47,696 bases of DNA from Opitutus sp. GAS368 (lineage in GTDB: Bacteria > Verrucomicrobiota > Verrucomicrobiia > Opitutales > Opitutaceae), in contig CAMBRG010000011.1 of assembly GCA_945869845.1 (NCBI GenBank), positions 1 through 47,696 on the forward strand, given 5' to 3'. Each line of letters begins with the position of its first letter. The stretch's first letter is position 1. The notes beneath the pieces are model-generated. The model was not told where the DNA came from. It did no database searches and saw only the letters and a list, made by a program, of their open reading frames with translations. Positions 28,619-36,887 of this stretch are shown here, piece after piece. The position numbers and the translations under genes are program-made.

Positions 28619-28957
28619 ATGGAAAACCAAACCCAGCCGTGGCCCGAGCGCTTCGACCTCACTCTTTGTCCTGCAGCCGATGTTGAGACCGCGATTGCCG
28701 CGAGCGCCTTGGGCGTCGCCGTTATTTACTCTGCCGAGAGCGTCTTTCTCGTGATCGAGTCCCGCGCCCGCAGTCTTCGCACCGAGTGCCTCCGCCGGCT
28801 CACCACCGCCAAGCTACCCGCGGCCACGCCGCTGCTGGTCGCATTCCGCTGCGAGGTTTTGCCGGAGACGAGCCGCGAGCAGATCGACGCCGCCTGTCGC
28901 CGCCAAGTCGTCCTCGCCGGCGAGTTGCGCCGCGCGCTCCGGCCCGCGATGCGTTAA
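28619..28957 (+). CDS. Hypothetical protein, 112 residues
   Basis: This is a soluble protein with no signal peptide. The central part ALGVAVIYSAESVFLVIESR suggests two beta strands, followed by two basic helices (RSLRTECLRRL, QIDAACRRQVVLAGELRRAL). Codon use resembles the neighbours. It starts 78 bases after the phosphatase remnant, so it could once have shared its transcript. I do not recognise a family. The gap 28958-29197 that follows shows no gene. Confidence 0.5.
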   Translation: MENQTQPWPERFDLTLCPAADVETAIAASALGVAVIYSAESVFLVIESRARSLRTECLRRLTTAKLPAATPLLVAFRCEVLPETSREQIDAACRRQVVLAGELRRALRPAMR

Positions 28958-29197
28958 GCAAATTTGACCCGCCTCAAACACCCCTGATCAGCCCGGGGAG
29001 CTGGGATAGATTCAACCCCCGCGCCCGGGACTGAATTTCCCGCAACCCTGCGCCCACCCTGCGTCCGCGCCGCGCCAGCGCGCGACTCGCCAACGATGAA
29101 ACCCACGTGCGACGCGGGAACACGCTGCTGACCGAGCCACCCCGGCGGAGTCGGTGCCCGCCCCCATCAAAGCGTAGTTCCTCGCCGGTCCGGCCAT

Positions 29198-29233
29198 AAA
29201 AAAGCCCGGCGCCGGTTCAGGCGTCGGGCTTTT
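29198..29233. terminator. Bidirectional-looking terminator at the end of the FKBP gene
   Basis: A GCCCGGCGCC/GGCGTCGGGC stem (10 bp, one mismatch) with a 6-base loop is flanked by six A on the left and four T on the right. On the minus strand the six A become a T-tract, so it terminates the FKBP transcript, and perhaps also plus-strand transcription. Confidence 0.85.
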
Positions 29234-29251
29234 GCAGAGGAATGAGCGGAC

Positions 29252-30043
29252 TTACTTGCCGGCAGCGGGAGCGACCGGCAGCGCGGGCGCTGGAGCGCTC
29301 GACTTGATCTCGAGCAGGTCGATTTCGAAAATCAACGTCGACGAGGGCGGGATGTTACCGCGCGCGTCATCGCCATAGGCGAGTGAGGGAGGGACGTAGA
29401 GCTTGATCTTGCCGCCCTTGTTCACCTTTTGCAGACCCTCGGTCCAGCCGGGGATAACTTGGTCGAGTTGGAACTCGGCCGGCTCGTTGCGCTGCACCGA
29501 GCTGTCGAAAACGGTGCCGTCGATCAGCGTGCCGGTGTAGTGGACTTTGACGGTCTCGGTGGGCTTTGGCACGGCGCCGTCGCCTTGCTTAACGATTTCA
29601 TAACGGAGGCCGCTGGGCAGTTCGACGACCGCCTTGTTTTCTTTCAATTTCGCAAAGAAATCGCCGCTCTGCTTGAGGCCCTCTTGCTTGAGTTTGCCCA
29701 TGTAAGCGTCCTGCTTCTTCTTCATGAATTCGTCCATCGCCGGCCCGATCTTCTCGAGTTCGTAGGGCGATTCTTTGCCGGAAACCGCCGCGCCCATGCC
29801 TTTGAGCAGGGACTCGACTTCCGCCGGGCTGAAGGCGAGCTCGGAGAGCCCGATCCGTTTGCCCATGAACCAGCCGAAGGTCTCGACGAGTTGCGCCTCG
29901 GTGAAAACCGGGGCGACCGGAGCCGCGGCGACGGCAGCGGCAGCAGGCTGGCCGGGGATGTTGAGTTTGACCTCCTGAGCTTGGATCGCGGTGGCAGTGC
30001 CGAGCGCGAGCAGGGAGAACGTGAGAGCGGACTTGAGCTTCAT
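29252..30043 (-). CDS. Exported FKBP-type peptidyl-prolyl isomerase
   Basis: The protein has 263 residues from the ATG at 30043; the frame is open 32 codons upstream but the signal peptide MKLKSALTFSLLALGTATAI marks the true start. Residues about 45-145 are the helical N-terminal dimerisation domain of FkpA/Mip-type proteins (FGWFMGKRIG, SGDFFAKLKENKAV). Residues about 155-245 are the FKBP domain: VKVHYTGTLIDGTVFDSS, VIPGWTEGLQKVNKGGKIKL, YVPPSLAYGD and IPPSSTLIFEIDLLEI. The key pocket residues of the fold are present. It should speed prolyl isomerisation and help folding in the periplasm. An Ala/Pro-rich tail ends the protein. Confidence 0.94.
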   Translation of the reverse strand: MKLKSALTFSLLALGTATAIQAQEVKLNIPGQPAAAAVAAAPVAPVFTEAQLVETFGWFMGKRIGLSELAFSPAEVESLLKGMGAAVSGKESPYELEKIGPAMDEFMKKKQDAYMGKLKQEGLKQSGDFFAKLKENKAVVELPSGLRYEIVKQGDGAVPKPTETVKVHYTGTLIDGTVFDSSVQRNEPAEFQLDQVIPGWTEGLQKVNKGGKIKLYVPPSLAYGDDARGNIPPSSTLIFEIDLLEIKSSAPAPALPVAPAAGK

Positions 30044-30198
30044 ATTTGGGTTGTAGGTGGACCTAAGCTGGAAACTGAAACGGCCGATTTGTGCCGGAAA
30101 CTTTTGGGTGTGCCGGTCTGCCGCCCCAAAAGCAAACAATTACTCCCCGCTTGTGTCGCAGCAGGGCGACCACCACGTTTTTCCTCCGAATCACCCCC

Positions 30199-32106
30199 AT
30201 GACCCCCGATCAATTTTGGACCAGTCAAGACGGTCAGATCCTAACGATTAAAAATAAGGACGACCGCACCACGACGCTCACCCTAGCCTTCTGGCCGCGG
30301 AATCCCGCCGAATTCGAATTCCTCAAGACCCACCTTGCCGACCTCAAGTTCACCGAGCGCAGCTCCCTCGCCCGCATCGGCATCGAGATGCTCTTGCAAG
30401 GCGCCCCCGTCGTCGACGGGAACCGCATTTTACTGACCGCCGATACCTTCATTTACGACCAGAGTTTCCCCAACGTACCGTATTGGAAAAAACTGCTCCG
30501 ATCGGGCGTGCCCGTCGGCCGGCTCTTTTTTGCCCCCGCCGCCGCCAAACTCTCCAGCACCGAGATCTGGGCGGCCATCCAGGCCAATGCCCTCAAGTTG
30601 CCCAACACCATCTCCATCGACTCCCGCGGGCGCGTTTTCCTTACTCCGCACCAAGTTAACTACACGCTCTCTTCGAGGCTTTCGCGCCTCAACTTCGAGC
30701 ACATCGTTTCCGGCAACGCCGGCCGCTCTTTCATCGACAAGGTCCAAGTCCGCCACGAAGCCTCGCCGCTCACCATCCCTCCGCGCTCGGGCATCCTCAC
30801 GAGTTGCTCGATGTATCTGAAGGAACACTTCGTCGTCCTCAACCAAGGCGAGGGCAACTTCGGCCTCCACACCAGCGCCATCTTGCTCGATCCGATCAAA
30901 ACCTTCGGCACGAACATCATGCTCGAAATCTACAACACCGGCGACCAGCCCGTTTTAAATCCGATGGTATCCGTTGATATCTTCAGAGCCCCAACCTTGG
31001 CCGACCCCGAGTTCAAAACCCTCGCAAAAAAACGCCAACGTCTCCTCGGCACCGCCCACGAGCTCTTCAAGTGTCTCGATGCGAATCCTCCCCGGGACAA
31101 CGCCGAGGCCCGCCCGCGCACCAAGATCACCGTCCGCGGCCAAAGCGGAACCACCGAAAATCGCAGCGTCCTCGTCCGGGCCAATGAGGACCTCAAAAAA
31201 ATCCTCGATGGCGAGGCCTGCCCCATCGGCAGCCGCACGATGGTCCAGGCGCTCGACGCCGCCCCACCCGATGCCGACACCCTCATCGTCGATCACTTTC
31301 CCGATCTGCTCGAACACATCGAGCTGCTCACCCGCATCGGCGACGTGAAGCTGAAGCGGATCATTTTCCGCAAAGCCTCGCGGACCCACGGCTATTTTCT
31401 CTCCAGCAACGCCCACGCCCGCCTCGACACGTTCGACGCCATCGGCATCCGCGTTTACTGGTACGACGAGTCCACCAAAGAGCTCTACGCCCACGTTTAC
31501 AAAAAGGGCCACGGCTTCTTCGTCCGCGAGGAACTCACCCGCAAATTTCAAGAGACCACGATTCTCGCCTTCTACGGTTCGGCCGTTGGCCTCGATCCCG
31601 CCGACACCGCCCGCATCACCGGTCTGGTCGAAGGCCTCACCGGCTTCATCGGCCCCAACGTCGGCGTGCTCACCGGCGGCGGCGGCGGCGTCATGCGCCT
31701 CGCGACCGACCAAGCCCGCAGCAAAGGCGCGCTCACCGGCGCCTGCTTCCTCGAACTCGAAGCCCAACCGCCCGAGCTGGGCGTCGATTTCTTCAACACG
31801 TTTCAGGAGAGCTCCCGCCACTTCCGCCAAAAGTGGTTCGAGGCCGCCGATTTCTGCATCTTCAACGTCGGCGGCGTGGGCACCCTCGAAGAAATCGGCA
31901 TCGAGATGTGCAACCTGAAACTCGGCATCCGTCCCCGCACGCCTTTCGTGTTCTTCAATTCAAAATTCTGGGGCGACCTCCGCAAACAGGTAAAGACGAT
32001 GATAGCCACCAAGCGCGCCCCCGCGTGGATCAACGACTACATTCTCTTCACCGATGATCCCGCCGAGGTCGTCGCCTTTTACCGCAAAAAGCTGCAGGTG
32101 CTTTAA
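30199..32106 (+). CDS. LOG-family domain protein with a large unrecognised N-terminal part
   Basis: The protein has 635 residues from the ATG at 30199. Residues about 453-632 are a Rossmann-like LOG (lysine-decarboxylase-like) domain: LAFYGSAVG opens it, a five-glycine nucleotide loop GGGGGVM is at 493-499, and VGGVGTLEE at 557-565 corresponds to the PGGxGTxxE motif. LOG enzymes split nucleoside monophosphates into base and ribose phosphate, as in cytokinin activation, or act on related nucleotides. The first 450 residues match nothing I know; they contain YDQSFPNVPYWKKLLRSGVP and a possible second Rossmann-type part (DADTLIVDHFPDLLEHIELL). No signal peptide is seen, so it is cytoplasmic. It is divergent from the FKBP gene. 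Confidence 0.75.
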   Translation: MTPDQFWTSQDGQILTIKNKDDRTTTLTLAFWPRNPAEFEFLKTHLADLKFTERSSLARIGIEMLLQGAPVVDGNRILLTADTFIYDQSFPNVPYWKKLLRSGVPVGRLFFAPAAAKLSSTEIWAAIQANALKLPNTISIDSRGRVFLTPHQVNYTLSSRLSRLNFEHIVSGNAGRSFIDKVQVRHEASPLTIPPRSGILTSCSMYLKEHFVVLNQGEGNFGLHTSAILLDPIKTFGTNIMLEIYNTGDQPVLNPMVSVDIFRAPTLADPEFKTLAKKRQRLLGTAHELFKCLDANPPRDNAEARPRTKITVRGQSGTTENRSVLVRANEDLKKILDGEACPIGSRTMVQALDAAPPDADTLIVDHFPDLLEHIELLTRIGDVKLKRIIFRKASRTHGYFLSSNAHARLDTFDAIGIRVYWYDESTKELYAHVYKKGHGFFVREELTRKFQETTILAFYGSAVGLDPADTARITGLVEGLTGFIGPNVGVLTGGGGGVMRLATDQARSKGALTGACFLELEAQPPELGVDFFNTFQESSRHFRQKWFEAADFCIFNVGGVGTLEEIGIEMCNLKLGIRPRTPFVFFNSKFWGDLRKQVKTMIATKRAPAWINDYILFTDDPAEVVAFYRKKLQVL

Positions 32107-32215
32107 ACACCTTTTGCGATTTCGCCATAACGGCGGAAACGACGACGAACGTTAGCGTCAGCGCCCACCACCGTTCCGTTCTGGCCAATTCACGAATTCC
32201 ACCCAGCTTTTCCCC

Positions 32216-32446
32216 ATGACCGCCCAACTCGCCGAGCTCACCCGCGCTGAGCTCACTCTCAGCCCCGAGGAGAAGCTTTCCCTCGCCGAGCAACTCATGG
32301 CCATGACGGTCGCCGAGACGTCCCCCGCGCCTGCGGCCGCTTGGGAGACGGAGGTGCAACGCAGTCGCGCGGACGTCCAATCCGGAAAAGTGCGGTGGGT
32401 GCCCGGCGCTGAAGTCGAGCGCTCGCTGGATCGCCTGTTGGGATGA
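32216..32446 (+). CDS. Addiction-module antitoxin (unstable antitoxin type)
   Basis: This 76-residue protein fits the small putative addiction-module component family (TIGR02574-like). Its opening LTRAELTLSPEEKLSLAEQL is the family's signature helix pair, and WETEVQRSRADVQSGKVRWV plus PGAEV are the toxin-wrapping tail. Antitoxins of this type neutralise a RelE/ParE-fold toxin and repress their own promoter. The stop overlaps the toxin start (ATGA). The toxin frame carries an early stop, so the antitoxin may now have little to neutralise. Confidence 0.85.
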   Translation: MTAQLAELTRAELTLSPEEKLSLAEQLMAMTVAETSPAPAAAWETEVQRSRADVQSGKVRWVPGAEVERSLDRLLG

Positions 32447-32742
32447 AGGAACTCGCCTATCACCCGGCCGCTCGGGCGGAGTTGAAAGCTGAGGTGTTGT
32501 ATCGTGAAACCGAACACCCGCGAGCTGGCGCTCATGTCCGCGCTGCTATCGCGAGGGCCATTGTTTCCTTGCGCCAGTTCCCCGGTCTCGGTCGGCCAGG
32601 GCCGGGTGGCGTCCGCCGCATTGTCACCCGTGGTTATAAATTCATCGTTCACTGCGAACTCATCGCCGACTAAATCGTTGTCTGGGCAGTAGCCCATCCC
32701 GCCCGAGCTCCCGGCTACTGGCTCACGCATCGCGCTCCCTGA
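32443..32742 (+). pseudogene. ParE/RelE-like toxin gene interrupted by one in-frame stop
   Basis: Translation from the overlapping ATG gives MKELAYHPAARAELKAEV and later IVTRGYKFIVHCELIAD, a ParE/RelE-fold toxin. A TAA at 32671-32673 ends it at 76 residues. The same frame then continues without another stop as IVVWAVAHPARAPGYW up to TGA at 32740-32742. That is exactly the conserved last strand and tail of these toxins, and the total of 100 codons is the usual length. So one codon has become a stop, or the base call is wrong. The 76-residue product lacks the final strand of the sheet and is probably inactive or altered. Confidence 0.85.
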
Positions 32743-32748
32743 TTTGCA

Positions 32749-34044
32749 ATGTCCACTCTTCCCTCCTCCCTCCTCGTCGTCGGCTCCGGTGGCCGTGAAC
32801 ACGCGCTCGTCCGCGCCCTCGTCGCCTCCCCCGCCGCGCCCCGTGTCATCTGCGCGCCCGGCAACGCCGGCATCGCCGAGGAGGTGCCCTGCTTCCCGAT
32901 CGCGGCCGACGATGTCACCGGCCTCGTCGCCTTCGTGCAACGCGAGCAGATCGCCTTCGTCGTCGTCGGCCCCGAGGTCCCGCTTTCCCTCGGGCTCGCC
33001 GACCGTCTACGTGAATTGGACATCCCCGTCTACGGCCCCGGCGCCGACGGCGCGCGGCTAGAAGCGTCGAAAATTTTCACGAAACAGATTCTCCTCAAGC
33101 ACCGGATCCCGACCGCACCCGCCGCTTTCTTCAGCGCGATCTCACCCGCTCTCACTTACCTACGCAACCGCTCCCTGCCCATCGTCGTCAAGGCCGACGG
33201 GCTTGCCGCCGGCAAAGGCGTCGTTGTCGCCCAATCCCTCGAAGAAGCCGAAGCCGCCGTGCGCGAAATGCTCGCCGGGGAAAAGTTCGGCGCCGCCGGC
33301 CGACAACTCCTCATTGAGGACTGCCTTTTCGGTGAAGAAACCAGCATCCTCGTCGTCGTCTCCGGCCGCGACTACGTCATCCTCCCGACCTCGCAGGACC
33401 ACAAACGCATCGGCGACGGCGACACCGGCCCCAACACCGGCGGCATGGGCACCTACTCACCCGCCGAGGTCGTCACGCCTGAGCTCCTCGCCCGCATCGA
33501 TCACGAAATCGTCCGCCCTTCCGTGCACGCCATCGCCGCCGAGGGCATCGCGTTTTGCGGCACGCTCTTCATCGGCATCATGCTCACACCCGCCGGCCCG
33601 AGCGTGATCGAATACAACACCCGCTTCGGCGACCCCGAGACCCAAGTCGTTCTGCCGCGCCTCGCCACCGATTTGCTCGCACTGCTTTGGGCCGCGGCCC
33701 TCGGCCGCCTCCTCGCCGTCGGCCCGCTCGCAGTGAAACCCGACTACGCCGTCTGCGTCGTCATCGCCGCCCGCGGTTATCCCGACGCCTACACCAAAGG
33801 CGACATCATCACCTTGCCTGCACCCGTTGCCCTGCCGCCCGCAACCACGATCTATCACGCCGGCACGGCGAAAAACGCCGCCGGCCAACTCGTGACCAAC
33901 GGCGGCCGCGTCCTCGGCGTCACCGCCCTCGCGCCCACCCTCCGCGCCGCCGCCGAACGCGCCTACGCCGCCTGCGACCAAGTTCGGTGCGCCACTAAGT
34001 ATTTTCGCCGCGACATCGCCGCCCGCCAACTCACGCGCTCATGA
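32749..34044 (+). CDS. purD: Phosphoribosylamine-glycine ligase
   Basis: This 431-residue ATP-grasp enzyme joins glycine to phosphoribosylamine, the second step of de novo purine synthesis. GSGGREHA is at 12-19 in the N-terminal domain. The ATP-grasp part has VVKADGLAAGKG at 146-157 and TSQDHKRIGDGDTGPNTGGM, and YNTRFGDPETQ supplies metal ligands. The length is normal. The stop overlaps the next start (ATGA). purA lies 4.3 kb further on, so two purine genes are near each other but not in one operon. Confidence 0.96.
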   Translation: MSTLPSSLLVVGSGGREHALVRALVASPAAPRVICAPGNAGIAEEVPCFPIAADDVTGLVAFVQREQIAFVVVGPEVPLSLGLADRLRELDIPVYGPGADGARLEASKIFTKQILLKHRIPTAPAAFFSAISPALTYLRNRSLPIVVKADGLAAGKGVVVAQSLEEAEAAVREMLAGEKFGAAGRQLLIEDCLFGEETSILVVVSGRDYVILPTSQDHKRIGDGDTGPNTGGMGTYSPAEVVTPELLARIDHEIVRPSVHAIAAEGIAFCGTLFIGIMLTPAGPSVIEYNTRFGDPETQVVLPRLATDLLALLWAAALGRLLAVGPLAVKPDYAVCVVIAARGYPDAYTKGDIITLPAPVALPPATTIYHAGTAKNAAGQLVTNGGRVLGVTALAPTLRAAAERAYAACDQVRCATKYFRRDIAARQLTRS

Positions 34045-34685
34045 CGTTTTTTCACTTACTCGCTCTGGCGCTCGCGACCGGTTGCTCCTTCGCCGCTCCG
34101 CTCACCTTCGATCTGGGTCAAGGCCTCGCCTACCACCGCGCCCACTCGCTCCCGGCCGATCTCCCCGGTTCCTCGCCGACGCGCCCCCAGCCGCTCGTCC
34201 TCGACCTCCGCTACGCCGTCGGCGATGCCGACGCCGCCACCGCCCTTTCGGCGTGGCTCAAGTTCCGCGCCGCTCCGCGCACACCTGTTTTTCTCCTCGC
34301 CAATTCCGCCACGAGCCCCGCCTTGCGCGCCGCCTTCGCCGACCGCCAGCACACCGCCGGCCTCCTCGTGCTCGGGCTCGCGGGATCAGACTTTTCCCCC
34401 GATATCGCGTTAAAAACCACCCCTGAAGCCGAACGTCTCGCTTACGACGCGCTCACCGACGCCTCGGCCCTCGCCCGGTTGATCAATCCTCCCATTACCA
34501 AACCTCGCAACGACGAAGCTCGGCTTGTGGCCGACTACCTCGCTGGTCGCACCTCCGAGCCACCCGCCGCCGACCCAGCCCCCGCAGCCACCGCCCCGAC
34601 GCCGCCCCCGCCGCCCGCGACGGACCCCGTGCTGCAACGCGCCGTGCACCTGCACCGATCCCTGCTTGCCCTCAAACGCCTTTAA
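34041..34685 (+). CDS. Small exported protein of unknown function, possibly a lipoprotein
   Basis: This 214-residue protein is coupled to purD by a 4-base overlap. A hydrophobic N-terminus (FFHLLALALATGCSFAAP) acts as signal peptide. ATGC resembles a lipobox with C15, although the N-region lacks the usual Lys or Arg. The middle (LVLDLRYAVGDADAATALSA and RTPVFLLANSATSPALRAAF) suggests an alpha/beta fold resembling a rhodanese or protease-like core. A Pro/Ala-rich linker (about 175-197) precedes a last helix. No catalytic motif is visible. The function is unknown. Confidence 0.7.
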   Translation: MTFFHLLALALATGCSFAAPLTFDLGQGLAYHRAHSLPADLPGSSPTRPQPLVLDLRYAVGDADAATALSAWLKFRAAPRTPVFLLANSATSPALRAAFADRQHTAGLLVLGLAGSDFSPDIALKTTPEAERLAYDALTDASALARLINPPITKPRNDEARLVADYLAGRTSEPPAADPAPAATAPTPPPPPATDPVLQRAVHLHRSLLALKRL

Positions 34686-34752
34686 ACCGCCTCACGCCCC
34701 GGATTGCCTTTCGCCGGAAACCCCTTCCCCTCCCATTCCGAACCACACCACG

Positions 34753-35247
34753 ATGCCCGCTCCCGGATACATCCTTGTCGTTTGCACGGCCAACACCTGC
34801 CGCAGCCCTATGGCCGCCGCGCTGCTCAAGCACGCCTTGGCCGCCCAGCCTGAACCTCTGCGTTCTCTCGAGGTCCTTTCGGCGGGCGTCGGTGGCCGCG
34901 ATGGCGACTCGGTGAGCGCCAACTCCGTCACGGCCATGAAGAAAGTCGGCCTCGACGTCTCCGCGCACCGCAGCCGCGCCGTCACCGAGGAACTCGTGCG
35001 CGGAGCCGTCGCCGTCTTCGGCATGACCGAGTCCCACCGCGCGATGCTTCAATTCGCGATGACCCCGGTCCCGCGCAATCTCTACCTGTTTCGCGAGTTC
35101 ATGCCCCAGCGCGGGCCCAAAGAAATCGGCGATCCCTACGGCGGCGCCCTCAAACTCTACGAAAGCACGCGCGACGAAATGGTCGAAGCCATCCCCAGTC
35201 TGATTGAATTTCTCAAGACGCAGATCAGCGCCAAACCGGCCCGTTAA
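34753..35247 (+). CDS. Low-molecular-weight phosphatase, YwlE-like
   Basis: The protein has 164 residues from the ATG at 34753; the open frame upstream is Pro-rich shadow of the preceding gene. The phosphatase loop is CTANTCRS at 11-18, with nucleophile C11 and R17. The general-acid aspartate lies in GDPYGG. T15 is at the position that makes Bacillus YwlE specific for phospho-arginine; tyrosine phosphatases usually have Ile there. It is therefore more likely a YwlE-like arginine phosphatase than a capsule-type tyrosine phosphatase, though no McsB-type arginine kinase is visible here. glyA follows, as in several Gram-positive ywlE regions. Confidence 0.85.
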   Translation: MPAPGYILVVCTANTCRSPMAAALLKHALAAQPEPLRSLEVLSAGVGGRDGDSVSANSVTAMKKVGLDVSAHRSRAVTEELVRGAVAVFGMTESHRAMLQFAMTPVPRNLYLFREFMPQRGPKEIGDPYGGALKLYESTRDEMVEAIPSLIEFLKTQISAKPAR

Positions 35248-35263
35248 ACCGAGATTTCGGGTT

Positions 35264-35320
35264 GCGGATTGCTGATTAAGAAACTGCTTTCACTACCGTC
35301 TTTTCCAACCCGCAATCCGC
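35264..35320 (+). repeat. Inverted repeat in the glyA leader
   Basis: GCGGATTGC at 35264-35272 is matched by GCAATCCGC at 35312-35320, a 9-bp stem around 39 bases, ending 15 bases before the glyA start. It could form a leader hairpin near the ribosome-binding region, or be a small dispersed repeat. Confidence 0.4.
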
Positions 35321-35335
35321 CAGCCGAACTCTGCA

Positions 35336-36601
35336 ATGTTGAACGCCACTCCCCTCGCCCAGCTCGATCCCGCCGTCTACGCGGCCCTCTCCGCCGAGTT
35401 TGCCCGGCAACAAAGCCACATCGAGCTCATCGCTTCGGAAAATTTCACTTACCCCGCCGTCATGCAGGCGCAGGGCAGCGTGCTCACCAACAAATACGCC
35501 GAGGGCTACCCCGGCAAACGCTGGTATGGCGGCTGCGAATTCGTCGACCAGATCGAGCAACTCGCCATCGATCGCGCCAAGCTGCTCTTCGGCGCCGACC
35601 ACGCCAACGTCCAGCCCCACTCCGGCGCTCAGGCTAACACCGCGGTCTATGCCGCGGTCCTCCAACCCGGCGACAAACTGCTCGGCATGAACCTCAGCCA
35701 CGGCGGCCACCTCACCCACGGCAATCCCGCCAACTTCTCCGGCAAACTCTACAACTTCTGCCAGTACGGCGTCCGCGAGGATACCGGTCTGATCGACTAC
35801 GAGGAACTCGCCACCGTCGCCTTCCGAGAGAAGCCCAAGATGATCACCGTCGGCGCCAGCGCCTACTCGCGCGTCATCGACTTCGCCAAAATGGGCGAGA
35901 TCGCCCGCAGCGTGGGGGCCTACCTTTTTGCCGACATCGCGCACATCTCCGGCCTCGTCGCCGCCGGCGTCCATCCCTCGCCCGTGCCGCACGCCGATTT
36001 CGTCACGACCACCACGCACAAAACCCTGCGCGGGCCCCGCGGCGGCCTCATCCTCTGCCGCGCCGCCCACGCCAAGGCCATCGACTCCGCCGTGTTCCCC
36101 GGGACTCAAGGCGGCCCGTTGATGCATGTGATCGCAGCCAAAGCCGTATGCTTCGGCGAGTGCCTCAAACCCGAGTGGAAGGCCTACTCCGAGCAGGTCG
36201 TCAAAAACTCCCGCGCCCTTGCCGCCGCCATGGTCCAGCGCGGTTATAAAATCCTGACCGGCGGCACCGACAATCACCTCTTCCTCGTCGATCTTCGCGG
36301 CAACCTCCCGGATCTCACCGCCAAAAAAGCCCAAGAGACCCTCGATCTCGCGCACATCACGCTCAACAAAAACACCGTTCCCTACGAGACGCGTTCCCCG
36401 TTCCAAGCCTCCGGCATCCGCCTCGGCACTCCCGCCGTCACCACGCGTGGCCTGCTCGAAGCCGACATGGACGAAATCGCCGCCGCGATCCACCTCGTGC
36501 TCCCCGCGATCGGCACGCCCGGCGAAGCCGACGCTCTCGCTGCGGCCAAGCTTCGCGCCGCGGCGCTGATGAGCCGCTTCCCTCTGCCCTACGTGCTCTA
36601 A
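35336..36601 (+). CDS. glyA: Serine hydroxymethyltransferase
   Basis: This 421-residue PLP enzyme of normal length interconverts serine and glycine, giving 5,10-methylene-tetrahydrofolate. The PLP lysine is K229 in [53 protein letters not shown] and SHGGHLTHG are all typical. It supplies one-carbon units for purine and thymidylate synthesis, which links it to purD, purA and folC in this window. It is probably co-transcribed with the phosphatase gene 88 bases upstream. Confidence 0.97.
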   Translation: MLNATPLAQLDPAVYAALSAEFARQQSHIELIASENFTYPAVMQAQGSVLTNKYAEGYPGKRWYGGCEFVDQIEQLAIDRAKLLFGADHANVQPHSGAQANTAVYAAVLQPGDKLLGMNLSHGGHLTHGNPANFSGKLYNFCQYGVREDTGLIDYEELATVAFREKPKMITVGASAYSRVIDFAKMGEIARSVGAYLFADIAHISGLVAAGVHPSPVPHADFVTTTTHKTLRGPRGGLILCRAAHAKAIDSAVFPGTQGGPLMHVIAAKAVCFGECLKPEWKAYSEQVVKNSRALAAAMVQRGYKILTGGTDNHLFLVDLRGNLPDLTAKKAQETLDLAHITLNKNTVPYETRSPFQASGIRLGTPAVTTRGLLEADMDEIAAAIHLVLPAIGTPGEADALAAAKLRAAALMSRFPLPYVL

Positions 36602-36760
36602 GATTGCGCCGCCGCCCGCGCCTCGACCCCGCTCCTACTGGAGCGGTAGCCCTGAGCGGGCACGCGCGGCCAAAACGGCATCGTCGCACCGGGCACTTCG
36701 TCGATAAACGCCGCCAACGGCGCATGATCTTCCGGTTTTTTCCAAGGCGTAGGCACTGGG
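36602..36760. other. Scar-like intergenic DNA after glyA
   Basis: It holds a 7-bp hairpin at 36629-36646 (CCGCTCC, loop TACT, GGAGCGG) with no T-tract. On the minus strand 36599-36760 is an open frame containing APLAAFIDEVPGATMPFWPR. It has coding-like composition but no start codon and no family that I recognise; it may be the end of a lost gene of the neighbouring restriction or IS island. Confidence 0.35.
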
Positions 36761-36808
36761 AAGTGTCACCTAGGTCTCGCCGCTAAAGTGTTATCTAGGT
36801 CTCGCCGC
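36761..36808. repeat. Tandem 23-bp repeat resembling an insertion-sequence end
   Basis: Two direct copies of a 23-bp unit (AAGTGTCACCTAGGTCTC plus GCCGC; the second copy has TTAT for TCAC) begin at 36761 and 36786, a 25-bp period. Multiple short direct repeats of GTGTYAYCTA-type sequence are seen at the ends of IS21- and IS481-like elements; that match is from memory. No transposase gene remains. The repeat runs into the truncated hsdR frame and supplies its stop codon. Confidence 0.6.
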
Positions 36809-36887
36809 CATGCTTCTGGCCCGCGCCCCAGCCAGCCGCTTTCAAGGCGGGGTCGATGTGCTCGGCGCGTATCTCGTCTTCGTTCAT
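36795..36887 (-). pseudogene. hsdR: 5' fragment of a type I restriction subunit gene (hsdR)
   Basis: Immediately after fic, with ATGA overlap, a frame starts MNEDEIRAEHIDPALKAAGW. This is the characteristic first helix of HsdR, the restriction and translocase subunit of type I systems, which normally has about 800-1000 residues. After about 22 residues the homology stops and nine unrelated codons run to a TAG inside the tandem repeat. The gene was cut at its 5' end, presumably by an insertion or deletion event. The overlap shows that fic and hsdR were once co-translated. Confidence 0.7.
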
